From assembly GCA_018350325.1 (NCBI GenBank), contig JAEVLN010000007.1:649109-713108 (forward strand): a DNA stretch of 64,000 bases. The letters run 5' to 3'. This DNA is from Globodera rostochiensis (taxonomy: Eukaryota; Nematoda; Chromadorea; Rhabditida; Heteroderidae). The first letter of the stretch is position 1. Every line of letters starts with the position of its first letter. Both the position numbers and the translations under genes were made by a program. Shown here one piece after another: positions 1 to 11,484 of this stretch. The notes under the pieces were generated by a model. The model saw only the letters and a list, made by a program, of their open reading frames with translations, had not been told where the DNA came from and ran no database searches.

Positions 1-44
1 ATTTTTGGGTCCGCAAAACATTTATTTTTAAGCATCATTATTAC

Positions 45-182
45 CTGAACACCATCGAAGACGCGCACTTTCACTGCATTTATTTGGGTGTTCAAATTTT
101 GCATCGTCATCAATGTGGACATGATGGCAACAATGGAACACAACGAGCCAATGCCGATCACAATTTTTGCCTCACTAATCAT
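45..182 (-). CDS. Cuticle collagen, N-terminal exon (partial)
   Basis: First exon of a gene that continues beyond the left edge. It starts at an ATG (182-180) and ends at a GT donor (44-43), giving 46 residues. The peptide has a short N-terminus, a hydrophobic stretch at about residues 7-27 (IVIGIGSLCSIVAIMSTLM) and then a polar segment ending VRVFDGVQ. This is the layout of the nematode cuticle collagen N-terminal domain: a membrane or signal segment, then an amphipathic stretch before the Gly-X-Y region. The Gly-X-Y region itself lies outside the window, so the call rests on the N-terminus alone. Such proteins are secreted by the hypodermis and cross-linked into the cuticle. Confidence 0.6.
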
Positions 183-2110
183 TGTGAAAAGTTGTCTAAA
201 ATTTAATTTTTATTAAACAATTGCATTGTTGGCATATTATTGAATTTACATATTCAAATTTTACTAGTAATAAAAATCTGGTAAATATTCAAATACGAGG
301 AGTTAATAAAAATTGAATTTTATTAAATTCGAATTTTACCAGTAGAATTTAAATAAAAATCGAATTTTGCTGAGTTTAAAAAAATTTAATGAACTGAGAA
401 GTCTCAAAATCTTGATCAATTTTGATCATAAAATAAATGCATTTTTTTGCATTATTTTTAAACGCTTCGGGTCGACTGATCAGAGCAGTTTTGTCTCTAA
501 ATCAAAACCTAAACTTGATCAGCTAGTTCATCATCTGATCTTGCCTAAGGCTCGATCATATGGAAACATTTGATCGGTTTTGTGCTTTTATAATCGCAAA
601 AATTTGCACAATGTGTCGTTGATCTGATCCACACATATGCAATTTCCATAATAATCCGCCCACATTTTTGTCCATACCCAAAGCAAAAAGTCGCCATTCA
701 AAGCAGCTGCTAATTGCGTGGTTGGAGAAACTCGTTTGGCAAATTGAGACCGGGTTTTTTTGGACAACAATTATTTTATGATTGAGTTTTGATGCGCGGA
801 AGAAAAAAGTTCTTTTGGTCATTTGGGCGCTCAATTGGAGGCAGATGAAAATATCTGCTGGAAAATAATGTTTGGGAGCATTTAATTCTTCTGTCAATTA
901 TAATTAATTTGATTTAGTTTTGAAAAAAAATTTAATTAATTTGTCAATTTTTCAGTCGATTTCCAACGCGCGGTTGGAAAATGGGAAAATATTTGAAAAT
1001 ATTTAAAGTGTCACAACACATAATAATTATATGCGTTGATGAATACGGCGTAAAAATAGTCTTTTCGCGGTGGTTTGAGCTTTTTTGGACGTGTTTGAAA
1101 TTGCATATTTTGGCATTTTTGACCAAAAATTAGAGAAAAAATACATCAAAAAGATTTAATATGGGTAGGTAAATGGACGCCTGCTATATTTTTCAAAATT
1201 TTCAACTTTCTAAATATCCTAAAATATTATAAATAGAAATTTTTTTATCATAATGAGTTGAACACACAATTATTTTTGATATTTCAATTTAATTAGGTTA
1301 CCTATATTATTATAAAGAGCTTCAAAAACTCGTCACAATTGATGCAATTTTTTTTACCATTTTCCGTAAAAAGTCCTTTTTTATTAATGACATTACGTTG
1401 CTGACCAATATATAATTGTCATAATTAATTAAAAGACCAGTCGTCGTCAGGCGATCGCTAGCAATGACCAGTTTTTCAAGACTAATTAGGCTCAATTAAT
1501 AACCAAACACACAGTTCCTTCCGTTAAAGGTTAATCATTTTTTTATATTAATATTTACTTTAAAAATAAAAAATCTTTATATTATTATTCATTTGGTATT
1601 GAATTGTTTTTATTAAATTCTTTAAAAACAATTTATTTTTTAACTGGCTAAATGTAACAGATTAATAAGTTAATTTGTTTAATTTTCAATTACATATTTT
1701 ACAAATATGTTTATCAAATAAAAATAACGAAAGCGCGAAAGAGAGTAAATATTTGAACTTAAAATTGCTGAAAACATCTCGGTCTCGTTTTGGGGTCAAG
1801 TCTCAGAATCGAGTCTCGGTAAATTTTAAGTCTCGAGCATCACTGCTAAATAAATTAAACAAAATCGATACCATAATAAAAAAGCTTTTTATTTGTTAAA
1901 CTTTTTATTAAGCAAAGTTCGTTTCATTTAAAAAAAAATCGCAATTTTTCGTGCCAACTTGGCGTGCCGGAGCTTGTTTAACTTTCCAATTTTTTGAATA
2001 TTGTCATAAATTTTCAGAGCATTTTCAAGCCTAATGATTATCTTTGTATGTCTTGTGACTCTGCGCCATTAAGCCACTGTTTCGAACGCTTTGATCTGAT
2101 TAATTGGCTC
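183..2110. other. Intergenic, no supported gene
   Basis: AT-rich sequence. Several open frames occur but none has convincing codon pattern, splice structure or family motifs. At about 230-310 there is a segment resembling the reverse complement of sequence near 25,845-25,900 (motif around TACGAGGAGTTAA). At 1775-1846 there is a CTCGG-rich stretch ending GAGCATCACTG, similar to CTCGG-rich tracts near 15,960, 27,775 and 43,360; it is probably a relic of one MITE family. Confidence 0.5.
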
Positions 2111-2609
2111 CCGGAAAATGCGTCAGTGATTATTAGATGTCATGCAAAAAATGTTTCTGGAGGTTTTTGGTGTCGAAAAATCCGATTGACCTCTGTTACA
2201 ACTAATTCCAAACCCCGGACCAGAATTCGAACATTTAGTCGAAAATTCAAATTTTTCCAATCAAGTTTGGCGGCTACCCGTCCGAAGCCCATCGATTGCC
2301 GATTCTGTCCCGTACTGAAGCTAGGCGCCTAGCTTAGGCCTAAGACAACCTGGCTTGGGGTTTGTTAGGCTTAGGCCTAAGCCTTTGTCTTGTGTGGGAT
2401 TCGAGACACTTTACAACAAAATTAATAATCGAATTCAATTTCGAGACCAAACTGGATTTTTGTAAAATTTGGAATTTTTGAAAAACTGTTCGAATTTGGT
2501 TCAAGGTTTGAAATTGGCAGAAATGGATGTTAGAATTGTAGTCTAAGCCCCTAAATCCGATAAAAACACTTTTTTCTTGACTTTTAATAATCACTGACGC
2601 ATTTTCTGG
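2111..2609. mobile_element. Foldback/TIR MITE of about 500 bp
   Basis: The outer 25 bases (2111-2135, CCGGAAAATGCGTCAGTGAT then TATTA) recur inverted at 2585-2609 with one mismatch. Interior segments are also loosely inverted (for example around TCCGATTGAC and TCCGATAAAA). Perfect short palindromes (GCTAGGCGCCTAGC; AGGCTTAGGCCTAAGCCT) lie near the middle. No coding capacity is visible and no clear target-site duplication was found. Confidence 0.65.
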
Positions 2610-3018
2610 TCACCCTAATTACACGTATATGCTCAATTGTTAATTGATTTTTATTTTATGCTCCATTCACTTTATCGTTCATTTTTATTTTTTCTAATTT
2701 CTATTAAACAGAAATAAATTCAATTATATTTAATAGTTTTACGTTAATATTGAATATTTGTGGAGATGAGTTAAAGAATTTATTAAATAGAATTCTTGTA
2801 TTAAAGTAAATGGGGCTTATAAGATTAACAATTTTTTAATTTAATTTACACAATTGACAAAGTTCCAACAAATTGTCAAATAAATAGGCGTACTGTGAAA
2901 GTTTGTCCGATTTTAATTTTCGACTCTTCTGACGTCAAAAAAACAAAGATGTTTTTTTGTATCGTTGAATTATAAATTGATTATACTAAATTATATTTAT
3001 TCATTTAAATAAATTAAA

Positions 3019-5077
3019 ATGCATCCAATGTTACTCTTTTTATTTTTATTACAACTGAATACAACATCAAATGCGTTTCCGGGTGAAAGTATCATAAAAT
3101 GTGGGTTATGAAAGAATTTGAAAAATTAAAAGTTTTAATAAAAACAAACAAATTTACAATCATTTCAAATTTAAAAAAAAGTAAAAATGCAAATATTTAT
3201 TTAGCTTACAAATTTTATCGCTGTTTTATGGATATCTGTTTCTCATTAAAGCCGCTCGGTGGAGCACAGCACATTTTGTTGGATGAATTTTATTTGGAAT
3301 ATTTTAAAGAGAAAAATGAGAAAATTCGCAAAAAATTAATGCCAAAAATCACAATTTACACACATATTTACATGATTCGATGGAAATTGGAACAGAATAA
3401 GGAAATTTTGAAAAATATTCGACTTTGTAAAGCCGGAAAAAATCAAGAGTTTTCCTTTCACCAGAACAAAGAATATTTATACAAGTAATAAATGTTGAAT
3501 TTTTTTGAGTTTTTTGGGGAAAAAATAAATAATATTAATTTTCATTATTAATGCTTTATTTTTCAAATAATTGAAATGTAGGTAACACCAAACTTATTTT
3601 CTTGTTAACAAGATATTTTCGCCTTTTGTCAAGATTTTTTACGAAATTTTTGGTTTCTCAAATTTCGAAGCATTAAAGTGGAAACAATTTTAATTTAAAA
3701 AACACTAATAACAATAATTATTTTTTATTAAAAAGGATGCCAACAAAATTAATATCGAAAGATTTATATGATGAGGCAATGTGCGACCTTTTGCTTCTCA
3801 AAAACGATTTGCTCAAAATATTAAAATTCGAAAATTTGCCGTACAATAAAATTGATAAAGAAATTCCAAACGATGCAAATTGTTTGGATAAAGAATATGC
3901 AAAACAAATTGTTAATAAAAATATTGAAGAGATAAAAGAATGGATGCTGAGCGATTTGCTGCATTTTTTCCAAAAACGACAACGATTGATCAAATATTTT
4001 GCGTAATTAATTTAAAAATAAAAATAATAAATTTAAAAACGAATTCATAAAAAGCAAAAATCCACAATAAAATTAAATTCAAGTTTTGAAAAATACCAAA
4101 AAATTCCTGGATTTAAACAATTCACGAAATAGTAATAAATAAATTTTCTAGTTTTAAGATTATTAATAAAATCTTTAGTGAAATTTTGAAAAGAAATGTT
4201 CAAGAAGAAATGCACGTAACATGGAACAAATTCGTTGAACTTTTCGGATTTGCCAGGGCGGCGCTGATTTGCAAAGCCAATTTAATCACCTTGGGAAGCA
4301 TATGTAAAATTAGTTTTTATTTTTTATTAATTTAGGTTTTACGTTGACTAAAATATCGATAAAATCAGGGAGGCCAGTTCGGAAAATTCCCATTTTTTAA
4401 AAAAAAAATAATTTTCATTAAGTTCTAAAATATGACTTATGGGAATGGTGGAAATATGGCAAATTTCAAAGCATTCTCGCCTCTCTGGAACAAATTGTTG
4501 GTCTAAAAAAATGCATTTTTTTTACTAAAAATTTATCCTTTTTGGCTCAACAAATTTTTGCATTTTTTCATCTTATTTCAATTATTTTTTTAATTATTTA
4601 ATGTGGTAATATTCTTTAATTATATCAATTAAGGTCAATTTACAACTTCAAAATATTTGTATCCATTGGCGTATGGCGAATATTTTGAAAATAGCACTGA
4701 GCATGGCAAATGGAGAATTAAAATTGTGCTGGAATTCAATTTATACGATGAGTGGGCAACAAACTTTTTTGAAGATGAATATAAAAAATTGGGTATTTTT
4801 AAACGTTTTTTAACAAAAATGTTTATACAAACAATAATTTAATTAATTAGATGAAAGCGAAGATCAAACATATTTTTTGGTTGAGAAAAGAATGTTTTTG
4901 AACGTTTTATTGGACTATTGGATGTATTACAATGAAAGTTTCTGGCATAGCGAAAAAATAATTCGGAAAAGAATGTCCACAATTGGACAAACGATTAAAG
5001 GCAAAGCTGTCCAAATCAAAGAAATTATTTATAAAGAAATAATTGATAAAGACGATGTGAATGTGCCATATTTTTAA
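3019..5077 (+). CDS. Secreted protein of unknown family, copy 1
   Basis: Six exons: 3019-3082, 3115-3484, 3736-4002, 4179-4303, 4634-4792 and 4851-5077. Together they give an uninterrupted 403-residue frame with all phases agreeing. The first exon encodes a typical signal peptide (MHPMLLFLFLLQLNTTSNA). The rest is Lys/Glu/Asn/Tyr-rich and largely helical in character, with conserved patches FVELFGFARAALIC and LDYWMYYNESFWHS. No known domain was recognised. Intron 1 (3083-3114) would be only 32 bp; the alternative is a start at the downstream ATG (3099) without a signal peptide. The signal-peptide frame is preserved in the inverted copy at 16229-18271, which favours the spliced model. Candidate parasitism protein, by inference from secretion and the effector-rich setting. 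Confidence 0.7.
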
Positions 5078-5317
5078 ATCAAAAATATTTAAAATAATTA
5101 AATTAAAAATAAATAAATAAAGTATTAAAATGCAAAATTAATGGCCGTTCACATTTAGCCAAATTTGATGTTGTGGTGGGAAAACGGACCATGGACACTT
5201 CCCTCTACCGTGCACTCACAATTTGCATTAAAGAAGCTGTCTCCGAACACGACAAAAAGTGACGTTTTAGAATTCACCAAGTGTTTTTATGTTCTAAGAA
5301 TTAACGTCGAGAGTCGA

Positions 5318-5525
5318 TACTAGAGCCCGGTCGAGACGAGAATCTCGTCTCGAGATCTCGAAAAATCTCGACGAGATTCTCGAAAAATCTCGTCTCGACA
5401 TCTCGTCTCGAATAAAACTGAATTTTCGAGATTTTTCGAGACCCGAGATTTTTTCGAGAATCTCGTCTCGAGTATCGCTCGAAAGAAGCTCGAGATTCTC
5501 GATCTCGACTCCAAAAATTTTTCAT
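5318..5525. repeat. CTCGA-rich low-complexity tract
   Basis: The segment is dominated by CTCGA and TCTCG motifs in both orientations (GAGACGAGAATCTCGTCTCG and similar), so it can fold back on itself extensively. It begins with TAGAGCCCGGTCGAGAC and resembles other CTCGG-rich fragments in this window. The open frames through it are Arg/Ser-rich and judged spurious. Confidence 0.6.
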
Positions 5526-5576
5526 AAAAACAGTGCTTTTCTTGACAAAGATTGCCAATTTTTGTAAAAAATTCCC

Positions 5577-5690
5577 CCGGCGGCGCCTGTCGGCACCGCC
5601 GGACATACTCCATTTTGGCTGCAAATCTCTTAACAAAATGAGTTAAAAATTCAAAATGTTCTCGGCGGCGCCTATCGGCACCGCCGAACC
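5577..5690. repeat. Pair of GC hairpins of a dispersed repeat
   Basis: Two stem-loops of the form CGGCGGCGCC-TATC-GGCACCGCCG (5577-5600 and about 5665-5688) are separated by a conserved spacer (GCAAATCTCTTAACAAAATGAG). The same hairpin and spacer recur near 41,640-41,710 and 58,520-58,590. This suggests a small mobile or structural repeat family. Confidence 0.6.
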
Positions 5691-6151
5691 TCCTCTCACT
5701 CCCAAAAGTGATAAAATTCTCAATTTGAAAAATTTCTTTAAAAAATGTTTAAAAAATTCTAACAATTTTTCACCGGCTCTTTCTTACCCCACTATGGGTC
5801 AAGCCCAGAAGCGAAACGCCAAAATATAATTCCACTGATTCAAAAAAGTAGCAATGCGGCAGACAGCATATGGTCAGACACTATATCTATCCCCTCACCA
5901 TTGAATTTTCTTTTGAGTTAAAGATTACGTGCTATATGCGCAAGAATAAGTAATAAATTACTTATATTGATTAAATATTTTATAGCCCATTTAAAAAAAT
6001 ATTATTTCTAATTTTAAACATTAAATTCTTAAGAAGCAAACGGCACACGTAAGGGTAAAAAGTTAAAATGATTAGATACCAAAAAATCAGTCTTTTTTAA
6101 TTTGTTTGTTTTGATCCAATCTGATCCCGGACCCCAAAACAGTTCGGGATT

Positions 6152-6867
6152 GTGACTCATCATTTTACTGAGTTTGTATCCAAACATTATTTTTTAAGAC
6201 AAGAATCATTCTGTCGTTTATGGCTTGTTGGGTTAACGATGAAGGATGAATATAAAAGATTAGATTTAAATTCAAATTTGGAGCCAATTTATCGGAACGA
6301 AAATTGGCAACAGAAATTTGGTGTTTATTCGATTCACTCATTTTATACAGAAGCGGCAAATCTCGATTCAACGTACCAATGATTTTTAAAAAATTCTTTT
6401 CCAATTTCTTTTTAGGATTAATAATTTGTGATATACCGGCACACAGCGAATGGATGGGTAATTAATAAAAATGGGATTTTTATAAGCCTAAATTCTGGTT
6501 TATGTACCCATCTATAAACGTGCTAAAATCATTAAAATGTTTAAAGTTTTAAAAAAATTCGAGACCCCTGGATATAATAAAAGTTTTCTTCTTTAAATTT
6601 TTTTGGCACTTTTATTTTAACAAATTTTTATATTTCAGTTTCTCTTCTCACAATTGAAAATTAAAACCATTATTTTTTCTCAAGAGTGAATTTTTTGCTT
6701 TTGTTGGAGGTAAATCACATAAAACTAACGGATATAATCGCTTCGAGGCCATAATGTCTGGGGCCATCACAAATATTGTCTCACCATCTTTTCGTTGTTT
6801 TTTATATAAAGATTTTGTAAAAATTACATTTGACTATAAATGGGATAAAATTTTTGATGGAATTTAA
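6152..6867 (+). CDS. Possible glycosyltransferase-like gene, copy 1 (structure unresolved)
   Basis: Coding-like segments on + are 6152-6382 (THHFTEFVSKHYFLRQESFC onward), about 6417-6457 (LIICDIPAHSEWM) and about 6697-6867 (EFFAFVGGKSHKTNGYNRFE, then AIMSGAITNIVSPSF, stop at 6867). The last segment has an RFEAIMSGA-type block followed by a short hydrophobic strand, reminiscent of the C-terminal nucleotide-sugar region of exostosin/GT-B enzymes; this resemblance is weak. The first two segments could not be joined in frame with canonical splice sites, so the gene may be broken or the model wrong. An almost identical inverted copy lies at 10568-11286. Confidence 0.35.
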
Positions 6868-6959
6868 TTAATGTAAATTTAATAAAAGTGCAATTGTCAA
6901 TATGCAAAGTATGAAAATTGGTAATTGGTAATTGTTTATTCTGAATATGGTGTCAATTG

Positions 6960-7162
6960 TTTAAGTTTGGCTCGCCATTGCTCTTCTTTCGGCTTTTTTA
7001 ATTTCGTTTTTTACATAAATATCAGTCAAGAAAGTTGGCAACAGCGAACTCAATTCTGCCTGTAAAAATAAACAAATATTAATAAAAGAAATTTAAAAAT
7101 ATATAAGAAACTTTTCCAATCAAGGATGCTCGTTAAACAGAAATTTTGTAATCCGTAATAAG
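6960..7162. other. Edge of inverted duplication and short intergenic
   Basis: Homology to the right arm ends near 6,950 (counterpart about 10,500). The following 200 bp contain a few splice-like signals and a short coding-like stretch on - (about 6,960-7,060) but no gene I can support. Confidence 0.3.
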
Positions 7163-7677
7163 CAGGGATGCTACTTTTAGGCAAATGCCTATTTTTTCTG
7201 CGAACTTTGCACAATGAGTTAAACACGAAAAACATGTTTTTAGCTTTATTTGGAGCTTCTAGAGTGGACTTTATAATGCCTATTTATGCCTATTTTGGGG
7301 TTTTTGTGCCTAATGCCGTACCTATTTCGACATTTTTGGCGACTTTTTTCAAGATTTTGAGATATTTTGCAAAAAAAATGCCAAAAATAAAGTCAAAAAT
7401 TGCAAGCACGAAAAAAAATTTTCAAAAGCACCATCACGTGTGGCAAATTTCGAGAGCGTTTTTTTTCGGCATACAAAAACATTTTGGCAGACAAACGGAT
7501 GCGCTTTACGCCGGATAATATCGAAAAATTTTTGATTTGTAACTGCAATAAGCAGAAATAATTATTTTTTGTTTGTTAAAACTATTTTTGTGCCTATTTT
7601 ATGCCTATTTTAGAACTTTTTTGTGCCTATTTAGGCGCCTATTTTGCAATTTTTCGTGCCTAAAAGTAGCATCCCTG
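7163..7677. mobile_element. hAT-type non-autonomous element, 515 bp
   Basis: Terminal inverted repeats CAGGGATGCTACTTTTAGGC (7163-7182) and its reverse complement (7658-7677) are flanked by an 8-bp near-duplication, GTAATAAG (7155-7162) and GCAATAAG (7678-7685). The CAGGG terminus and 8-bp TSD are hallmarks of hAT elements. The interior is rich in TGCCTATTT motifs. A 116-aa open frame inside shows no transposase features. A related end (GGGCTGCTACTTTTAGG) occurs alone near 10,387. Confidence 0.85.
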
Positions 7678-7765
7678 GCAATAAGTAACGCCTACAGTCA
7701 AAAAGCGTAATTCGTTACAACCAAAACCACGTACTTTTACGTAATCCGTAATGCGTAACCGTAGT

Positions 7766-7950
7766 AGAGCACAGAATTTTGAAAAATTCCGGATCAGGAT
7801 CAGGATTTGGAAATTACCAGGATCAGGATTTACCAGGATTAAAATCCTGTATTCAGTATATCCGGATCCTGGTGCATCGTCGAAAATATCAGGATTCCGG
7901 ATCAGGAGTCCTGGCAAATCCTGTCAGGACTCCTGTCCTGTCCGGGCTCT
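7766..7950. mobile_element. MITE built of GGATCAGGAT repeats
   Basis: Short inverted ends (AGAGC at 7766, GGGCTCT ending 7950) are flanked by near-identical direct copies AACCGTAGT and AAGCCGTAGT. The interior consists of diverged repeats of ATCAGGATT and its complement (ATCCTG). Probably a hAT-type MITE. Confidence 0.6.
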
Positions 7951-8021
7951 AAGCCGTAGTAAAAAAGGTCCCTAATTTCCAATTGCAAAAAATGTGAATT
8001 TTAAAGAATGGAAATTATATA

Positions 8022-9732
8022 TTAAAAAAAATCTGCCTGAATTTGATGACCTATACAGCCCGTCGTCTCAGTTGAATGGCCCACTGTACGAAGTGCTTGC
8101 TGAACAAATTGTTTAGGCAATGGTGAAAAAAATCCCGTATCGCTTTGATGCAGCACATTTTGTGCCATTTTTGTATCCACTCTTCCAGGACAAATCTGTA
8201 AATTGAATAAAAACATAATTTTTGAATAACAATTCTGAACGAACGATATGAACTGATTGTGACAAAATTATTTATGAATAAAATGCGTTTAAAGCGTAAA
8301 AAAATAAAAATTTGAACGTAACTGTTTGCACAACAACTCCAGTACCAGCGTAATCTTTGCGTAAAATTTCAGAAAACCAAGTAAGATATTTCTAAAAATA
8401 TAAGACATTATTTATCAATAAATTTAAACAATTTTATACTTTTGCCGAACTGTAAATTGGCATTTTTCTCATGGGATGATAGGCAGCCATTGAAGCGATG
8501 TTGATGATAAGGCCATGTTTTCTGGTCAGCATTTGCTTTATCACATAGGCAGTGAGAATTGTGTGGGACATAATGTTAATAGCCTTAACATTTATATATT
8601 TTAAAAATAAAAAACAAAAAAATTTATTTTATAAAATCTCAACAAAAATTCTTCTATTTAAAAATATTTTGATGGTTTTTAAAAATGTATTTTTACTTTG
8701 CGTCCGCCTACTTTTTTATGTGAATAATTTTTAAATAGTATTTAAACTTCAGAAAACTCCTATTAAAATTTTTTTAATAAGTAATTTCAGAAAACGTTTT
8801 TTAGAATGTTGTATTTTTAAATTAAACAAAAAAGAGAATGTTTGTTAATTAATCACCAATTCGTCAGCAATTATTTGAAGTCCTCCAGGATAATTATCCA
8901 ACCTGGAAATGTTGCTGACCGATCCAACATTATTGACTAAATTTTTTATATATTTAAAAAAAATAGAATAATGACCTAAAATGCCAATGTCCAATTCGTC
9001 GAGCTCCGAAAATATGAATCTTTCATAGGCTTCAAAATTTGCATTTTTGAAATCGAATACGATCCATTTGACGCTATCTGGGCTTAATTTTGTGCTCTGT
9101 ATTTCGTCAGCTACCATTCTAAGCTTTTCCGCCGATCTTGCAATTAAAATGATGTTGAATCCTCTAAAATAAATTAATTAAATTCTATGATTTTATATAA
9201 ACTTTACATTGGAAAAGTAATATAGAAAATCTTTGTTTAAAAGTTTTTTTCAAAACTTTAAAATTAAAATGACTCTCTAACAATTTTCAAAAAATCATAA
9301 TTCTTAACACATATTTTGAGGAGCCCAGCGGAGTTGTGTAGTGATTTTTAGGAAAACCCGGGTTCGGGATTAAGAAAATAAAAAACCGGGATTTTATAAG
9401 GGGGAAATTCAGTCCCAAAATTGGAGACTTCAGTACCAGTCACGGTCCCGTCCTACTCTAATATCAGATAACGAATGCCAACCCCAACTAATTATTTTAA
9501 AATTTAAATTTTTGCACTTGTTCGACAATTCTTGCGCATATGCCTTGCCAATGCCGTCACTTGCACCAGTGATCACTGCCCATTTTGCACCTGCCAAATT
9601 GCGCAAATCCTTCGGACGCGCAATTAAATATGGATAAATGCAACGATAAACTGCTTTCAGCAGACAAATCGCCAAATAAACAACAAAAATGGAGCCAATT
9701 AAACCCAACAGCATACCGGCTAGTGATTCCAT
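8022..9732 (-). CDS. Short-chain dehydrogenase, steroid / 3-ketoacyl-CoA reductase type
   Basis: Six exons (9518-9732, 8976-9163, 8857-8936, 8440-8583, 8323-8391, 8022-8195) give a complete 289-residue frame. The N-terminus has a membrane segment, then the NAD(P) fold motif TGASDGIGKAYAQELS, the NNVG motif, the catalytic Ser in NIASMAAY and the YSSAK (YxxxK) motif, followed by CPGRVDTKM. This matches the 17-beta-HSD12 / LET-767-like family of nematode steroid dehydrogenases, which reduce 3-ketoacyl-CoA or steroids at the ER membrane. The length is slightly short for the family (about 310-320). The intron splitting the GIL-VNNVG segment is only 39 bp. Confidence 0.88.
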
Positions 9733-10489
9733 CGCTCAATAAAAATCACTCACAAATTTAATGCGCAAAAACAAAATTGTATTAATTTTTAAAAATTTAA
9801 TATTGCCTTCCGATCCATTCTACCAATGGCAAAAGATGAACCCCTCGGGGGCAATTTAGAGGTTCTTCGGAATGTTTTAAACAGGATTCATTAAAGGCCA
9901 TCGTTCTCGTTAATGTGAGGTGATAAAAAAATATTAATTTATTTTATTAAAACACTAATTATTTAGTAGGTTTATAATGACAGTTTTGAGAACTTTCATT
10001 CATCGGTTAACTTTCTACAATAAAAACTTGTTTTGTGTTGCGCATTCCATCCAATCATCCCAATAACAATTAGGGCGCACCATATTAGTTTATTGTTATG
10101 TTTGAGTAAATGTGTGTAAAATTCCAATTCATTGATCTTTTTATTACAAAAAAAAATATATTTTCTTATTTATTTAAACTTAAATTTGTTTTTTTATGCG
10201 TAAACCAATTGGCAAAAGTGCATCACAGGGCTCCAGACTCCAAATCACCCACATAGGTATACCAATCGACTCTTCGCTAAGCCTAACGCACGAATCTGAA
10301 AAATTTTGCGCTAGGCAACTAGCAAGTTATAAGCCCGGGACTGAAGTGTCCCTTTCAATGGGGACTCAGTAGTTCACTGATCAATAGGGCTGCTACTTTT
10401 AGGACTTATTTTTTTTAATTTTCTTGAAAAAAATAAAATAATATTCAAATTTTTCTTGCCAAGGATTCTTAATTTTTTCATAAAAAATA
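9733..10489. other. Intergenic with repeat fragments
   Basis: No gene supported. The region lies upstream of the SDR start. Around 10,225-10,395 is a patch of repeat-like sequence (GGGACTGAAGTGTCCC, then GGGCTGCTACTTTTAGG) that includes one end of the hAT-type element seen complete at 7163-7677. Confidence 0.45.
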
Positions 10490-10567
10490 CAATAAAATTC
10501 GATTTTACTGGTCGCAATTTTCATACTTTGCATATTGACAATTGCACTTTTATTAAATTTTCATTAA

Positions 10568-11286
10568 TTAAATTCCATCAAAAATTTTATCCCATTTATA
10601 GTCAAATGTAATTTTTACAAAATCTTTATATAAAAAACAACGAAAAGATGGTGAGACAATATTTGTGATGGCCCCAGACATTATGGCCTCGAAGCGATTT
10701 TATCCGTTAGTTTTATGTGATTTACCTCCAACAAAAGCAAAAAATTCACTCTTGAGAAAAAATAATGGTTTTAATTTTCAATTGTGAGAAGAGAAACTGA
10801 AATATAAAAATTTGTTAAAATAAAAGTGCCAAAAAAATTTAAAGAAGAAAACTTTTATTATATCCAGGGGTCTCGAATTTTTTTAAAACTTTTAACATTT
10901 TAATGATTTTAGCACGTTTATAGATAAGTACATAAACCAGAATTTAGGCTTATAAAAATCCCATTTTTATTAATTACCCATCCATTCGCTGTGTGCCGGT
11001 ATATCACAAATTATTAATCCTAAAAAGAAATTGGAAAAGAATTTTTTAAAAATCATTGGTACGTTGAATCGAGATTTGCCGCTTCTGTATAAAATGAGTG
11101 AATCGAATAAACACCAAATTTCTGTTGCCAATTTTCGTTCCGATAAATTGGCTCCAAATTTGAATTTAAATCTAATCTTTTATATTCATCCTTCATCGTT
11201 AACCCAACAAGCCATAAACGACAGAATGATTCTTGTCTTAAAAAAAAATTATGTTTGGATACAAACTCAGTAAAATGATGAGTCAC
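10568..11286 (-). CDS. Possible glycosyltransferase-like gene, copy 2 (structure unresolved)
   Basis: Inverted copy of 6152-6867, with the same three coding-like segments and the same failure to join the first two in frame. One codon-level indel separates the copies (KHYFLRQ versus KHNFFLRQ). It begins about 200 bp downstream of the PAP-like stop codon on the same strand. The opposite strand also has an open frame (11031-11273 +), so the coding strand is uncertain. The RFEAIMSGA block near the C-terminus is the only family hint. Confidence 0.35.
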
Positions 11287-11484
11287 AATCCCGAACTGTT
11301 TTGGGGTCCGGGATCAGATTGAATCAAAACAAACAAATTAAAAAAGACTGATTTTTTGGTATCTAATCATTTTAACTTTTTACCCTTACGTGTGCCGTTT
11401 GCTTCTTAAGAATTTAATGTTTAAAATTAGAAATAATATTTTTTTAAATGGGCTATAAAATATTTAATCAATATAAGTAATTTA

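Larger units (their letters stand above)
5168..5953 (+). pseudogene. Remnant of PAP-like gene in left arm
   Basis: Two ends of the PAP-like gene survive. 5168-5258 matches its first exon (16049-16140) but lacks one T (ACCATGGAC versus ACCATTGGAC), so the reading frame is broken. About 5920-5953 matches the last codons (CYMRKNK then stop). The 660 bp between them is unrelated: a CTCGA-rich tract and two GGCGCC hairpins. All catalytic exons are therefore missing from this arm. Confidence 0.75.
3000..6960 (+). repeat. Left arm of large inverted duplication
   Basis: This stretch is the inverted counterpart of about 10,490-18,290. In order it holds the secreted-protein gene, a remnant of the PAP-like gene, and the glycosyltransferase-like segment. 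Matching continues through introns and intergenic DNA, for example the last exon plus 3' flank at 4851-5300 against 16,010-16,455, and 5,925-6,950 against 10,500-11,515. The main difference is that about 5,300-5,920 replaces the 4.5 kb carrying most PAP exons in the right arm. Confidence 0.85.

Noticed and set aside
556..897. 113-codon ORF near the left end
   Set aside because: No signal peptide, domain, splice support or paralog; composition is like random AT-rich sequence.
7168..7518. 116-codon ORF inside the hAT-type element
   Set aside because: No BED finger or hAT dimerisation motif; it lies across TGCCTATTT repeats of a 515-bp non-autonomous element.
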